DNA from: a virus
Length of the DNA: 41,782 bases
Direction: 5' to 3' (one strand)
Virus record (IMG/VR): IMGVR_UViG_3300012984_000024
Span: 1 to 41,782 of that record
The notes below the pieces were generated by a model that was not told where the DNA came from, made no database searches, and saw nothing but the letters and a program-made list of their open reading frames with translations. Made by a program: the position numbers and the translations under genes. Each line of letters begins with the position of its first letter. Within the stretch, counting starts at the first letter, position 1. This document shows, in pieces, positions 1-8,201 of the stretch.

Positions 1-42
1 CCCCAGTTGGTCATTATCCGCAAACCGGGCCCCCCCCCCCCC
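1..42. repeat. Left copy of an imperfect end repeat with C13 tract
   Basis: Positions 1-29 resemble 41645-41674. The shared blocks are CCCCA, GGTCAT, ATCCGCA and GGG, in the same order with single-base indels, and each copy is followed directly by a C tract (C13 at 30-42 here, C19 at 41675-41693). It is best read as the same locus sequenced twice across a homopolymer, that is, the closing point of the contig. A true terminal repeat is the alternative. Confidence 0.6.
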
Positions 43-51
43 TCCCTTTTC

Positions 52-93
52 CTCTCTTAGCTTCTCTCTATTGTAAAAAAAAAATTAAGAGAG
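52..93. repeat. Inverted repeat in low-complexity DNA beside the poly-C tract
   Basis: CTCTCTTA (52-59) pairs with TAAGAGAG (86-93), and TTCTCTC (62-68) can alternatively pair with GAGAGAA (89-95). An A10 run (75-84) lies in the loop. The stretch is low in complexity, so part of it may be sequencing decay after the C tract. Confidence 0.35.
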
Positions 94-370
94 AAAGACT
101 ATCACCACTCAGGTACGCACACGAAGCAGGAAAAGGGTCACAAACCTCTCGTTATGGAGTTATCGGCTGTTATGGGGGCAATATGGGGAGTTTCCCCCTC
201 CAATATTCCACCCCTCGCAATGCAATAGAGGCTGTTAGAACCCTGCCCCCTGCCTGCAATACTCTCCCCTAGATATTCTCCCCTTCCCTGCCCTTATACC
301 CGCCTGGGCCTTTCCCTTTCCCCTCTATTATCCCCTTCTCCCCTGGGTAGCCTGCTCCATTCCGATACTA

Positions 371-407
371 CCCTCAAGGATTATCCGGGTTTCCCCCTAT
401 ACTCTGA
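371..407 (+). promoter_or_regulatory. Possible late promoter resembling the early control regions
   Basis: CCTATACTCTGA (396-407) has a good -10 hexamer, TATACT (398-403). It resembles the words CGCCTACACTCTCA and CGCCTACACTATCA found on the - strand before two early operons. As there, a CCCT-type half site (CCCTCA, 371-376) lies 21 bp upstream. No sigma70 -35 is present. This is an inference from pattern similarity only. Confidence 0.35.
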
Positions 408-501
408 CCCCCCGGGTATACCCCGATTCGCGATCTGAGGGGGTGGGGGTTTAGCCTGGCTATACAGTGACAGTGAATTAGGCCCACTTTCAAGAGGACT
501 A

Positions 502-530
502 TTGACTAGAGGGGAGATAAGGGCTAGAGT
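502..530 (+). promoter_or_regulatory. Candidate sigma70 promoter for the late genes
   Basis: TTGACT (502-507, 5/6 to -35) is followed by a 17-bp spacer and TAGAGT (525-530, 4/6 to -10). The first late start codon is at 550, so the leader would be about 15 nt and carry the AGGAGG site at 539-544. Confidence 0.45.
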
Positions 531-549
531 TCGGGGGTAGGAGGCCGAT

Positions 550-1026
550 ATGCCGGAAATTGCGAAGGTGCGTTATACCCATGACGCGATGATTGACGAG
601 ATTTTGCTGAATCCCGCTATTTCCCAGAATGAGCTGGGGAGGATTTTTGGCTTTTCTGCGGCTTGGGTTTCGATTTGCGTGAATTCCGATGCTTTCCAGG
701 AACGGCTGCAAGAACGAAAGGCGGAAATCGTCGATCCGGTAATGCGGGCAACGATCCAAGAGAAAGTTGACGGCGCAGCCTCCCGCGCTATGGACCGGAT
801 TATCGAGCGCCTGGATTCCCCTACCTCTGGCGCAATTAAAACCGCCGATCTTGTTTCTATCGCGAAACTCGCCGTCGCGCCAAAGGCTTCCCAGACCCCG
901 GCCCCACAGACGAACCTCTACGTAATGCAAATCCCGGCCCCGGCCCAAAACGCCCAGCAATGGCTCGCTAATCGCTCCGACCCCCGGGGGGCTGTTCCTT
1001 TAGTCGAAGAAGTACCCCGGGGTTAA
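550..1026 (+). CDS. Small terminase subunit-like HTH protein
   Basis: 158 aa. A helix-turn-helix of the kind found in small terminase subunits lies at about residues 15-45 (leucine-rich first helix, then GFSAAWVS as recognition helix). A helical segment of about residues 55-95 could mediate oligomerisation, and the C-terminal tail is Pro/Ala-rich. TerS proteins recognise the packaging site and hand DNA to TerL. The start is fixed by AGGAGG at 539-544. It is the first late gene, and six virion-type genes and a methyltransferase separate it from TerL, whereas the two subunits are usually adjacent. It could instead be another DNA-binding regulator. The role is inferred from the HTH, size and position. 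Confidence 0.6.
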   Translation: MPEIAKVRYTHDAMIDEILLNPAISQNELGRIFGFSAAWVSICVNSDAFQERLQERKAEIVDPVMRATIQEKVDGAASRAMDRIIERLDSPTSGAIKTADLVSIAKLAVAPKASQTPAPQTNLYVMQIPAPAQNAQQWLANRSDPRGAVPLVEEVPRG

Positions 1027-1048
1027 GCCCTAATCCTAGGAAAATCTC

Positions 1049-1354
1049 ATGGCTTATCCAATCTCCAACCTCATTCCGATTTCGACTGGGGGTAATTGCC
1101 TGAAGCTGACTATCGGCACGGGTAATACTCAATCCGCCGCCTTTACTGCCCCGGCCCCGGTCTACGTGAATGTGTATTCCACCGTCGATTGCTTTTGCCG
1201 CCAGGGGCCAAACCCCACCGCAGTTGCTGACGGAACGGACCAATTCATCCCCTCTGGTCTAATGTACCGAGCTGGCCCCATCGCCATCGGTAATAAAATC
1301 GCCTTCATTACCCCCGCTGGAACAGGAGTCGTCTATGTTTCCCCAGAAAATTAA
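1049..1354 (+). CDS. Small virion-associated protein, unknown
   Basis: 101 aa, beta-rich and low in charge, with many Thr, Gly and Ala residues, as in small capsid-decoration or tail-accessory proteins. No domain is recognised. An AGGA precedes the ATG. The 3' end overlaps the next gene by 20 nt, which suggests translational coupling within the late operon. The virion role is inferred from composition and the string of similar neighbours. Confidence 0.65.
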   Translation: MAYPISNLIPISTGGNCLKLTIGTGNTQSAAFTAPAPVYVNVYSTVDCFCRQGPNPTAVADGTDQFIPSGLMYRAGPIAIGNKIAFITPAGTGVVYVSPEN

Positions 1355-1577
1355 GGATTTTTTCAAAAGTTTCCCGAAACAAGTCGCTGCCTCTGCGGAA
1401 ATTCCGCTTGTTGTCGATCCTGCCTCTATCGACCCAGATCCGCACGAGGCCGATATGCAAGAACTCCATCGTCTGACCTCGGAAAACATCGCCCTCGGCA
1501 TGGAAATCGACAAAATCCGGGAAAAGCGCCGGGTAATCCAGCAACGGGTCACTTATCTCATTAATAACCCCCGCTAA
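1335..1577 (+). CDS. Small coiled-coil protein, unknown
   Basis: 80 aa. The N-terminal third is basic, the middle is Pro/Asp-rich, and residues about 42-75 form a charged helix with heptad-like spacing, probably a coiled coil. AGGAG seven bases before the ATG supports this start even though it lies inside the previous gene. No family is recognised. Charged helical proteins of this size occur as minor virion or assembly proteins, but that is only an inference from position. Confidence 0.65.
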   Translation: MFPQKIKDFFKSFPKQVAASAEIPLVVDPASIDPDPHEADMQELHRLTSENIALGMEIDKIREKRRVIQQRVTYLINNPR

Positions 1578-1586
1578 GGAAAAATC

Positions 1587-2009
1587 ATGGCTTCAGGCGT
1601 CTATGGTGCGATGTTGAATAATTCCCTGAAGGGGAATATCGACTTTGATACCGATACTTTCTACGGGATGCTGGTCACTTCGGGTTATACCCCTGACTTC
1701 GACACTCACGATTTCCGGAATGATGTAACGAATGAGGTTTCGGGCACTGGTTATACCGCCGGCGGTGCTGTTACTACGGTAACGGTTTCTGCCTACGATA
1801 CAGTGAATAACCGCCAAGAGCTAATCCTCGGTGGTTTCACCCTCACAACCGCCACCATTACCGCCCGAGGCTGCGCTTATTACAAACGCCGTGGTGGCGC
1901 TTCTTCCGCTGACGAGCTTGTCTATTTCGACGATTTCGGCTCTGACGTCTCTTCCGTCGCCGGTAATTTCGTCGTCAACGCCTCCACCGTTCGCTACGCC
2001 AATCCGTAA
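1587..2009 (+). CDS. Phage structural protein, beta-rich
   Basis: 140 aa. It begins with a short helix (GAMLNNSLKG) followed by alternating hydrophobic strands rich in Thr, Val and Gly, including a YKRRGG turn and an acidic YFDDFGSD segment. Proteins of this appearance are common in podovirus and siphovirus virion modules, where they are usually annotated as structural or tail proteins. A good TAAGGA site precedes the ATG. No enzymatic motif is seen. It belongs to the late operon with its neighbours (gaps of 9 nt on both sides). Confidence 0.7.
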   Translation: MASGVYGAMLNNSLKGNIDFDTDTFYGMLVTSGYTPDFDTHDFRNDVTNEVSGTGYTAGGAVTTVTVSAYDTVNNRQELILGGFTLTTATITARGCAYYKRRGGASSADELVYFDDFGSDVSSVAGNFVVNASTVRYANP

Positions 2010-2018
2010 GGATTCTCC

Positions 2019-2519
2019 ATGCTCACCAATCCCGCACATTTTACGATTCTCAAGACCGCCATTAACTCCGAAACCGATCCGGCCTTCGTTGCTGCTCGGA
2101 CTGTCGGGGAAATTGGGGTCATGGCCGATTTCTACAATACCCTCAGTCAGAAGGTAATCTGGAAAACCTCCGTTACCCGTGCGGAAATCTATCACACGAC
2201 TTCCACCGAGGGTACTACCTGGAATTGGACGACTTATAAACAGCAATCGGTTACAGAGCAGAATGCCTGGACCCAAATGTTCATGGGCGATGTTGCGAAT
2301 ATGTCCTTGCCGAATCTCCGGGCTGGTATCACCGCTATCTTCACCGGTTCAGCCGCGCAGAATCAGCAAGCCGCACATATTCTCTCCGTCGGTAAACGTT
2401 TTGCACGAAAAGGTGAAGCCATCTATGTCGCAGGCCAGGCCGATTCCCTGAATCCCGGTATTGCCGTCGTCGAGGGTTTCATCACTAACTCTGATATCAT
2501 CACTGCCTTGGGGTCTTAA
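2019..2519 (+). CDS. Conserved phage protein, probably virion-associated
   Basis: 166 aa. The N-terminal half (residues about 8-50) is helical and includes INSETDPAF and a FYNT turn. A Trp-rich segment (TTWNWTTYKQQ, about residue 68) follows, and the C-terminal half is Ala/Gly-rich. The overall pattern matches a protein often seen beside head or tail genes in podophages, where its function is undetermined. An AGGA (2010-2013) precedes the ATG, and the next gene starts 2 nt after the stop. Confidence 0.65.
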   Translation: MLTNPAHFTILKTAINSETDPAFVAARTVGEIGVMADFYNTLSQKVIWKTSVTRAEIYHTTSTEGTTWNWTTYKQQSVTEQNAWTQMFMGDVANMSLPNLRAGITAIFTGSAAQNQQAAHILSVGKRFARKGEAIYVAGQADSLNPGIAVVEGFITNSDIITALGS

Positions 2520-2521
2520 TC

Positions 2522-2998
2522 ATGGCACTAGCCTTCGGTACATCAACCTCCATCACGATTACCGCAGGTTCCCTGACTGCGGGATCGAATCGGTCCTCTG
2601 CGGCCGTTACTACCGCCACAACAAACAACACTGCGGGTATTGAGCTGACGGTAAATGTCCTCACTACCTCCAGTGCCCCAACGGGTAATAAGCAGGTTAT
2701 TGTCTATGGCTATAAATCTGAGGATGGCACAAACTACAGCGGCAATAGCTCCACCACGGATAACGTCGATGGTACGGATAAAGCCCTGACTGCAATCGGC
2801 AATCCGACGAATCTTACCTATATCGGCACTCTCCAAATGAATCAAGGTGCTGTCGCTGTTACTGTTCGCCAAGTCTTCGAGATTACCGGTGCCTTCGGCT
2901 GTATCCCTGCGAAATGGGGTATCGTTCTGGTAAATGACACCGGCGTAACTCTCGGCGCTACTGTAACCGCAACTTATCGCGAGTTCTACTACACCTAA
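2522..2998 (+). CDS. Structural protein, Thr/Ala-rich beta protein
   Basis: 158 aa. It is built of alternating strands rich in Thr, Ala, Val and Asn, with almost no Lys or Arg, and ends in an aromatic FYYT tail. Composition and layout fit a surface-exposed virion protein such as a head decoration or tail component. No catalytic motif is present. The start codon follows the previous stop by 2 nt in the context TAATCATGGC, and the next gene begins in the same context. Translation is probably coupled, since no strong SD is visible. Confidence 0.65.
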   Translation: MALAFGTSTSITITAGSLTAGSNRSSAAVTTATTNNTAGIELTVNVLTTSSAPTGNKQVIVYGYKSEDGTNYSGNSSTTDNVDGTDKALTAIGNPTNLTYIGTLQMNQGAVAVTVRQVFEITGAFGCIPAKWGIVLVNDTGVTLGATVTATYREFYYT

Positions 2999-3000
2999 TC

Positions 3001-4140
3001 ATGGCGATTAAACCCGCTCATTGGGCTCCGAAGCGTTGGCGGCAACCCCAACAAGCCGTTGGCCTGGATCGAAACAACTCTTTAATCAAAGGGCTCTGTT
3101 TCATGTGGGAGGCGTTCGCCCATCGGAGGGAGTTTATTTCGGGGATTCCTGCTTCAACGGTCAATACCCAGGTTATTTCCGGCCCTAATGAGCGAATTGG
3201 CTCAAACTTTACTGGGCAAATCAACACTGAATGGCCGCAGCAGTTTATCACAACCAGTAATGGCTCGGGAACTGGGGATTTTACAATCTCCGTCCGAAGC
3301 CAGGATTTTTCAGCTGGTACTCTTGAACATATCTTCGCTCAGAAGAATGATGCCGGAGGTTCCCCTTTTACCCAAGTCGCTTTTTTCGCCAATGGCTCCG
3401 CAGGCGGTGGGGATCAGTCGGGTAGTTTTACCTTTTTTACCTACCCTAATTCTGGTTCTGGCGCGGACAGCATTGAGGTTACCTCGATTCTTGATGGACA
3501 GTTTCATACCTGGACCGGGCGAAGGCAAGGAGTAGTTCTTACCCTTTTCCGCGATAAGGTGCAAGTAGGTCAGACAACGGCTAGTGCTGCTCTTAATATC
3601 CTCCAAAGTCCTTCCCGTTATACTGCGGTGGGTTCCGCAGGTAATTCTTCCACTGCTTCGCATAAAGGCCGGGTGGCTTTTGCCCGTGCATGGAATCGGG
3701 CTCTTAGCGATGATGAAATTCGCCAACATAGCGACAATCCCTACCAAATTTTCCAGAACGCAAAGCATCTTGTAACTCTTGCCGGTGGTTCTAGTGGTGC
3801 GTCTGCTGGTGGGTCTACCTCTACCGTTACTCTCAGCCGGACAGGTGGGGGTGCTTCGGGTATTAGCAATGTTTCTGGTGGCGGTTCGCTTTATACTGTC
3901 ACCTTGTCTCGTTCTGGCGGTGGGGCTTCTGCCTCTGGTAGTGCTTCCGCAGGCGGCTCAACCTACACTGTGACCTTATCCCGCACTGGCGGCGGCGCCT
4001 CTGGAGTTAGAAACGTCTCAGCCGGCGGCTCTCTTTCCGTAGTAACCCTCTCCAATACCGGCGGCGGAGCCTATGCCCCCGTTGTCGGTGGCGCGAAAAA
4101 GGGTAATCGCCTTAACTTCCCAATTTCCCTCCATCTATGA
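3001..4140 (+). CDS. LamG/concanavalin A-like virion protein with Gly-rich repeats
   Basis: 379 aa. Residues about 30-255 look like a ConA/LamG-type jelly roll, with the closing motif usual for phage members of this group (RAWNRALSDDEI, followed by NPYQIF, about 228-251). Such domains bind carbohydrate or form exposed virion decorations. Residues about 262-363 hold four imperfect copies of a unit containing VTLS[RN][TS]GGGA separated by Gly/Ser linkers. The C-terminus is short and basic. It lies among small structural genes and overlaps the methyltransferase gene as ATGA. A surface role (decoration or tail adhesin) is inferred. Confidence 0.7.
   Translation: MAIKPAHWAPKRWRQPQQAVGLDRNNSLIKGLCFMWEAFAHRREFISGIPASTVNTQVISGPNERIGSNFTGQINTEWPQQFITTSNGSGTGDFTISVRSQDFSAGTLEHIFAQKNDAGGSPFTQVAFFANGSAGGGDQSGSFTFFTYPNSGSGADSIEVTSILDGQFHTWTGRRQGVVLTLFRDKVQVGQTTASAALNILQSPSRYTAVGSAGNSSTASHKGRVAFARAWNRALSDDEIRQHSDNPYQIFQNAKHLVTLAGGSSGASAGGSTSTVTLSRTGGGASGISNVSGGGSLYTVTLSRSGGGASASGSASAGGSTYTVTLSRTGGGASGVRNVSAGGSLSVVTLSNTGGGAYAPVVGGAKKGNRLNFPISLHL
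3784..4090 (+). repeat. Tandem Gly/Ser/Thr-rich coding repeats
   Basis: Four imperfect copies of about 23-27 codons encode VTLSRTGGGA-type blocks joined by GGS-rich linkers. Copies differ at the DNA level (ggtgggggt, ggcggtggg, ggcggcggc), so the array is old or selected for protein sequence and is not a fresh duplication. Arrays like this can expand or contract by recombination. Confidence 0.75.
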
Positions 4141-4769
4141 AAAACCACCCTCTTTATTCCGATCCGAGCCTTGTTGAGCTAACCACAAAAATGCTCATGG
4201 CCCAGGGGAAAACGACGCTTCAGATTTACCAATACGGAGAATCCGAAGCCGAGCATGCAAAGATTCTTCTGGACGCGCTGAATCTTCCGGAAAATGCCAA
4301 AGTTCTTTCCCTTGGTTGCGGGGTTGGCGGGATGGAGGCTCATTGGAAAAAGCTCCGGCCTGATCTTCAGTTTACCTTGGTGAATAACTCCCGCGAACAG
4401 CTCAATCTTTGCCTTTGCGAAGGGGAAAGAGTCTGCCAAGACCTCCAGGAGTTCGAGGCTTACCCAGAATATAACTGCGTCATCCTTGCCTATGTCCTGG
4501 GCCATGTCGATCCGAAACAAGCTCTTGCCGTCGCTAATCGCTGCCTTCTCCCCGGCGGCATGCTGCTAATAAACGACCTCTTTGAAGGTTCCGAGGCGTT
4601 TAACGAATCCTTTTTCTACGATTCTCCGTCCTTTGAAATAATTGACGAATTCGCGGCGAAGAGTTTTTACCTCTTCTACCCCATTCCCGTTGAGCGTCTA
4701 AGCATAATCCCCGATTTCCCCCTCCCAGTCGAGGCTTTTCCTGGTGTGTTTATTTTGCAAAAATCATGA
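4137..4769 (+). CDS. Class I SAM-dependent methyltransferase
   Basis: 210 aa. Motif I of class I methyltransferases is clear (VLSLGCGVGGME, residues 56-67), and the DxxY/F-like and post-motif strands follow (YNCVILAYVLGHV, about 112-125; PGGMLLINDLFEG, about 139-151). The layout resembles UbiE/COQ5-like small-molecule methyltransferases. The DPPY or PC signature of DNA methyltransferases is absent, so a DNA target is unlikely. It overlaps the gene before and the terminase after it as ATGA, so it is made together with virion proteins. The substrate is unknown; a sugar, lipid or virion protein is possible. Confidence 0.8.
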   Translation: MKNHPLYSDPSLVELTTKMLMAQGKTTLQIYQYGESEAEHAKILLDALNLPENAKVLSLGCGVGGMEAHWKKLRPDLQFTLVNNSREQLNLCLCEGERVCQDLQEFEAYPEYNCVILAYVLGHVDPKQALAVANRCLLPGGMLLINDLFEGSEAFNESFFYDSPSFEIIDEFAAKSFYLFYPIPVERLSIIPDFPLPVEAFPGVFILQKS

Positions 4770-6226
4770 GTCTTTCCCCGACCGTTATTTGGGAGCCGCA
4801 GCCTGGGCCTCAAACCGACCTCGTAACATGCCCGATTTTTGAGGTATTCTATGGTGGTGCGCGGGGAGGCGGGAAAACTGAAGCATCTATTGGTGATTGG
4901 TTTTCCCACGCCGGACAGTATGGGGAAATGGCCTCTGGCCTCTTTGTCCGTCGGAAACTAACTCAGCTTATCGACGTTATCAAGCGTTTCAAGCGCTATG
5001 GCGCAAAAGTCGGCGCAAAGTGGTTTGAGCAGAAAAAAGAACTCCACATGCCGAACGGGGCTATTCTAAAATTCGCCTATCTTGAGTCGAATGAGGATGC
5101 TGAAGAATACCAGGGCCACGAATATACCCGGATTTATGTCGAGGAAGTGACGAATTTCCCTTTTCCCGATCCTATTAACATGCTGAAGGGCACTCTTCGC
5201 TCGGCTGCGGGTGTTCCCTGCGGAATGCGCCTGACCGGAAACCCTGGCGGTCCTGGGCATCATTGGGTGAAGGATCGCTATATCAACCCGAATCCGAAAG
5301 GCTACCAAGTTATTCGTGAGGAAGAAGAAGTCGTTATGCCTGACGGCACCCTCACAATGGCGGCAATTGAGCGGGTGTTTATTCCTGCTCGTTTGCAGGA
5401 TAATCCAAAGCTGCTTGAGAACGATCCGACGTATATCCTCCGCTTGCGCCAGACGGGTTCTGAAACCCTCGTTAAAGCCTGGCTTGAGGGCAATTGGGAC
5501 GGCGTTGATGGCACATTCTTCTCCGAGTTCGATGAGAATAAGCATATCTACCGCGGTCGCCTGATCCTACCTCCGCATATTACCCGATTCCGCGCCCTAG
5601 ACTGGGGTTCGGCTAAACCCTTCAGCGTGGGTTGGTATGCGGTTTCTGACGGCACCTTTGGTTTCGCGAAGCATGCGATTATCAAATACCAAGAATGGTA
5701 CGGTTGGACAGGCAAACCCAATGTCGGACTAAAAATGTCGGCGAATATGGTAGGGCAAGGTATTCTCAAGCGTGAGGTTGATCTAAAACCCTCCTACGGT
5801 GTGGCTGACCCCTCGATCTTCGCTAATAACGGCGGCCCCTCAATCGCTGAAATGATGCTTGTTGAAGGGTGCTCTTGGTTCAGAGGGGATAATGCCCGTC
5901 AACCTGGCTGGGAACAAATGCGTAAGCGCCTAGCCGCTGGTGACGATCTAACTTCAACCCTTCTCATCTTCCATGAGTCCTGCGAGAATACCATCAGAAC
6001 TCTGCCATATCTTCAGCATGACGAGAAAAACGCTGAAGACCTCGATACCGATGCAGAAGACCATGCCGGGGACGAAACGCGATATGCGATTATGTCCCGG
6101 CCTTACATGCGGGTGGAGCGAAAACCCAATAACCTAAACCTCCAAAACGCCCGCGCACTGCCAACGATCAACGAATTAATCCAACGTAGGATGGAACGAA
6201 ATGCCAGCGGAAGAAGTCGGTATTAA
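4766..6226 (+). CDS. Terminase large subunit
   Basis: 486 aa, usual length for a TerL. The ATPase domain has Walker A GGARGGGKT (residues 30-38), Walker B IYVEEV (123-128) and the coupling segment TGNPGGPGHHW (157-167) found in many Terminase_6-type proteins. The nuclease domain starts at ALDWGSAKP (about 277), with a second acidic site in GVADPS (about 348). TerL pumps DNA into the prohead and cuts it. It overlaps the methyltransferase by 4 nt and the portal gene by 26 nt. The neighbouring head genes suggest headful packaging, but the sequence alone does not prove this. Confidence 0.95.
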   Translation: MSLSPTVIWEPQPGPQTDLVTCPIFEVFYGGARGGGKTEASIGDWFSHAGQYGEMASGLFVRRKLTQLIDVIKRFKRYGAKVGAKWFEQKKELHMPNGAILKFAYLESNEDAEEYQGHEYTRIYVEEVTNFPFPDPINMLKGTLRSAAGVPCGMRLTGNPGGPGHHWVKDRYINPNPKGYQVIREEEEVVMPDGTLTMAAIERVFIPARLQDNPKLLENDPTYILRLRQTGSETLVKAWLEGNWDGVDGTFFSEFDENKHIYRGRLILPPHITRFRALDWGSAKPFSVGWYAVSDGTFGFAKHAIIKYQEWYGWTGKPNVGLKMSANMVGQGILKREVDLKPSYGVADPSIFANNGGPSIAEMMLVEGCSWFRGDNARQPGWEQMRKRLAAGDDLTSTLLIFHESCENTIRTLPYLQHDEKNAEDLDTDAEDHAGDETRYAIMSRPYMRVERKPNNLNLQNARALPTINELIQRRMERNASGRSRY

Positions 6227-8201
6227 ACCGGAAGCACAAGAGCCCGATGACGCCCAGCGCGTTGCGGAAGCGACTATCTACGCCCTGAAACTGCTCGACG
6301 CGGTAAAAGAGCGGGAGCAGGAATTCACCAAAGGCTGGTGGAAGGAAGCGGAGAGTATTTCTGAAATCTACGGTGGGGATGCGAAGGTCGCTCCTACGGC
6401 TGAGATTCCGTATAACATTCTCTACTCCAATACTGAGGTATTGCTGCCGAGTCTGTATAGCTCAACCCCGAAGCCGGACGTTCGCAGTCGTTTCCGTGAG
6501 CAGAACGTAAAACCCCTTCCGCAGCTTATCGAGAAATATCTAACAGTCGGCGCTGACCCGGCCTCTCCGGGCGGGGATTGCTTCGATAACGCCATGCAGG
6601 ATTGTGTTCTATCTTCCCTTGTTCCGGGTTTGGGCTATGTTCGAATCCGCTATATCGAAGACCGGTCTTTTCCGATTACTTACGAATCAGGGCACTTCAA
6701 AACCCTAGTTTGGGGAAAGGCCTCTCGTTGGTCAAAAGTCCCCTGGGCGGCTTTCGTCCATCCGATGAAGCGGGATCAGTTGTTTAAGCAGTTTGATATT
6801 CCCTTGGAGCAACAGTCGGAATACACCCCCTCCAGCGAAGCTGAAGACGATAAAGACGATTGCTGCGTCTACGAAGTCTGGGATAAAGCTTCGGGAAAAG
6901 TCTATTTCCTCTGCGAAGAGTGGTCGAAAAAGCTAATCAAAAGCGCCGATGATCCGCTGGGTCTGGAAAACTTTTTCCCGACTCCTGGCCCGTTGCTGCT
7001 GACGATGAAGCCTGGAAAACTCCAGCCTGTGCCGCTGTATGCGTATTATCGCAACCAAGCCGAAGAGCTGAACCGCGTTTCTGTCCGGTTGCAGAAGGTT
7101 ATCGCAGCGATTAAGGTCCGTGGTGCGTATAACGGCCTGCTCGGGGATGACCTTGCCAAACTTCTCACCGATGATGATAGCGATAACAAGCTCATTAAAG
7201 CCGAGGAAGCGGGGCTGCTTGCTCAATCTGGTGGTTTCGATAAGCATATCTGGCTGCTCCCCATTGAAAAGCTAATCACCGTTGCTCAGGAACTCTATAA
7301 AGCCCGAGAAGCGACGAAACAGGTAATCTACGAACTGACCGGTATTAGTGATATTATTCGGGGTTCCTCTGTCGCCTCGGAAACGGCTACTGCCCAAGAC
7401 CTGAAGAATAAATGGGGAACGGTTCGTCTCCGCAGGATGCAAAAGATCGTGGCGGATTATGCCCGCGATCTTTTCCGCATGACCATTGATTGTTCTGCCG
7501 ATCATGTTCCGCCGCAGCGGTGGTTGGAGATTGCTCAAATGGCAATTCCGACTGAGCAGGAAAAGGCTCAGGCGAAAATGCAGATGCAGCAGCAGCTTGC
7601 TACGTTGCCGCCGGGTACTCCCCCTCCGAAGCCCGATCCGAAGCAAATCGAGCTTCTGCAATCTCCCTCGATTGAACAGGTGCTGGGGCGTATTAAATCC
7701 GACATGAATCGGACTTATACCATCAATATCCAAACCTCTTCGACGGTAGATTTGGATACTGCCCAGGATAAGGCTGAAGTTTCGGAATTTATGGCGGCGA
7801 TGGGCCAGCTTCTCCCGGGGTTGCAGGGGCTATCTAGCATTGGCCCCTCTGGCCTTGAGGCCGCTAAAGCCATCCTTATGGCCGTTTGCCAACGCTTCAA
7901 ATTCGGTGTTGACGTTGCTGATGTTATCGGGAAAATCGAGCCTCCACCGACTCCCCCACCGGAGAATAAAGGCCCGACTCCCGAAGAACAGCAAGCAGCC
8001 GCTGCCGAAGCTCAGTACAAAATGCAGGAAATCGCTGCAAAAACCGCTATCCTCAAAGCTAAAACTGAGTACGAAATTGCTAAAATCGAGGCCGACAAAC
8101 AAAAACTTGGCCTTGACATTCAAGCGGCGACCTTGCGCTTACAGCAACAACGCACTAAACTCCCGGCTAAGGAACCAAAAAGTGCCAGTGTATCGGATTA
8201 A
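6201..8201 (+). CDS. Portal protein
   Basis: 666 aa, close in size and context to P22-like portals. The start lies 26 nt inside terL. The N-terminal part carries the PYNILYSNTEVLLPSLY segment and a conserved WxxFVHPMKRDQLF-like region (about 175-190). The central helix includes RVSVRLQKVI and the stem-like ELTGISDIIRGSS segment (about 377-389). The C-terminal 150 residues are Pro/Gln-rich and then a long charged helix, likely the barrel or crown region. Portals form the dodecameric DNA gate at one vertex and bind TerL and the scaffold. Confidence 0.92.
   Translation: MPAEEVGIKPEAQEPDDAQRVAEATIYALKLLDAVKEREQEFTKGWWKEAESISEIYGGDAKVAPTAEIPYNILYSNTEVLLPSLYSSTPKPDVRSRFREQNVKPLPQLIEKYLTVGADPASPGGDCFDNAMQDCVLSSLVPGLGYVRIRYIEDRSFPITYESGHFKTLVWGKASRWSKVPWAAFVHPMKRDQLFKQFDIPLEQQSEYTPSSEAEDDKDDCCVYEVWDKASGKVYFLCEEWSKKLIKSADDPLGLENFFPTPGPLLLTMKPGKLQPVPLYAYYRNQAEELNRVSVRLQKVIAAIKVRGAYNGLLGDDLAKLLTDDDSDNKLIKAEEAGLLAQSGGFDKHIWLLPIEKLITVAQELYKAREATKQVIYELTGISDIIRGSSVASETATAQDLKNKWGTVRLRRMQKIVADYARDLFRMTIDCSADHVPPQRWLEIAQMAIPTEQEKAQAKMQMQQQLATLPPGTPPPKPDPKQIELLQSPSIEQVLGRIKSDMNRTYTINIQTSSTVDLDTAQDKAEVSEFMAAMGQLLPGLQGLSSIGPSGLEAAKAILMAVCQRFKFGVDVADVIGKIEPPPTPPPENKGPTPEEQQAAAAEAQYKMQEIAAKTAILKAKTEYEIAKIEADKQKLGLDIQAATLRLQQQRTKLPAKEPKSASVSD

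Larger units (their letters stand above)
1..549. other. Left-end non-coding region
   Basis: No ORF with a ribosome binding site is seen before the first late gene. The region holds a 29-base outer segment, a 13-C tract, a CT-rich stretch running into an A10 run, and then (about 180-440) a run of CCCC/GGGG-rich sequence. The last part carries a perfect 10-bp palindrome GGGTATACCC at 414-423 and promoter-like sequence for the late genes. If the genome is circular, this joins the right-end region to make one control and origin region of about 1.3 kb. Confidence 0.75.

Noticed and set aside
221-232. 12-bp repeat TGCAATAGAGGC, also at 27170-27181
   Set aside because: Both copies are non-coding, but a 12-bp match is expected many times by chance in a sequence of this length and flanks do not agree.
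7840-8181. Upstream extension of the zinc-ribbon frame
   Set aside because: It overlaps the portal gene and is Lys/Leu/Pro-rich without domain. The GTG at 8182 has a good SD and starts the zinc motif.
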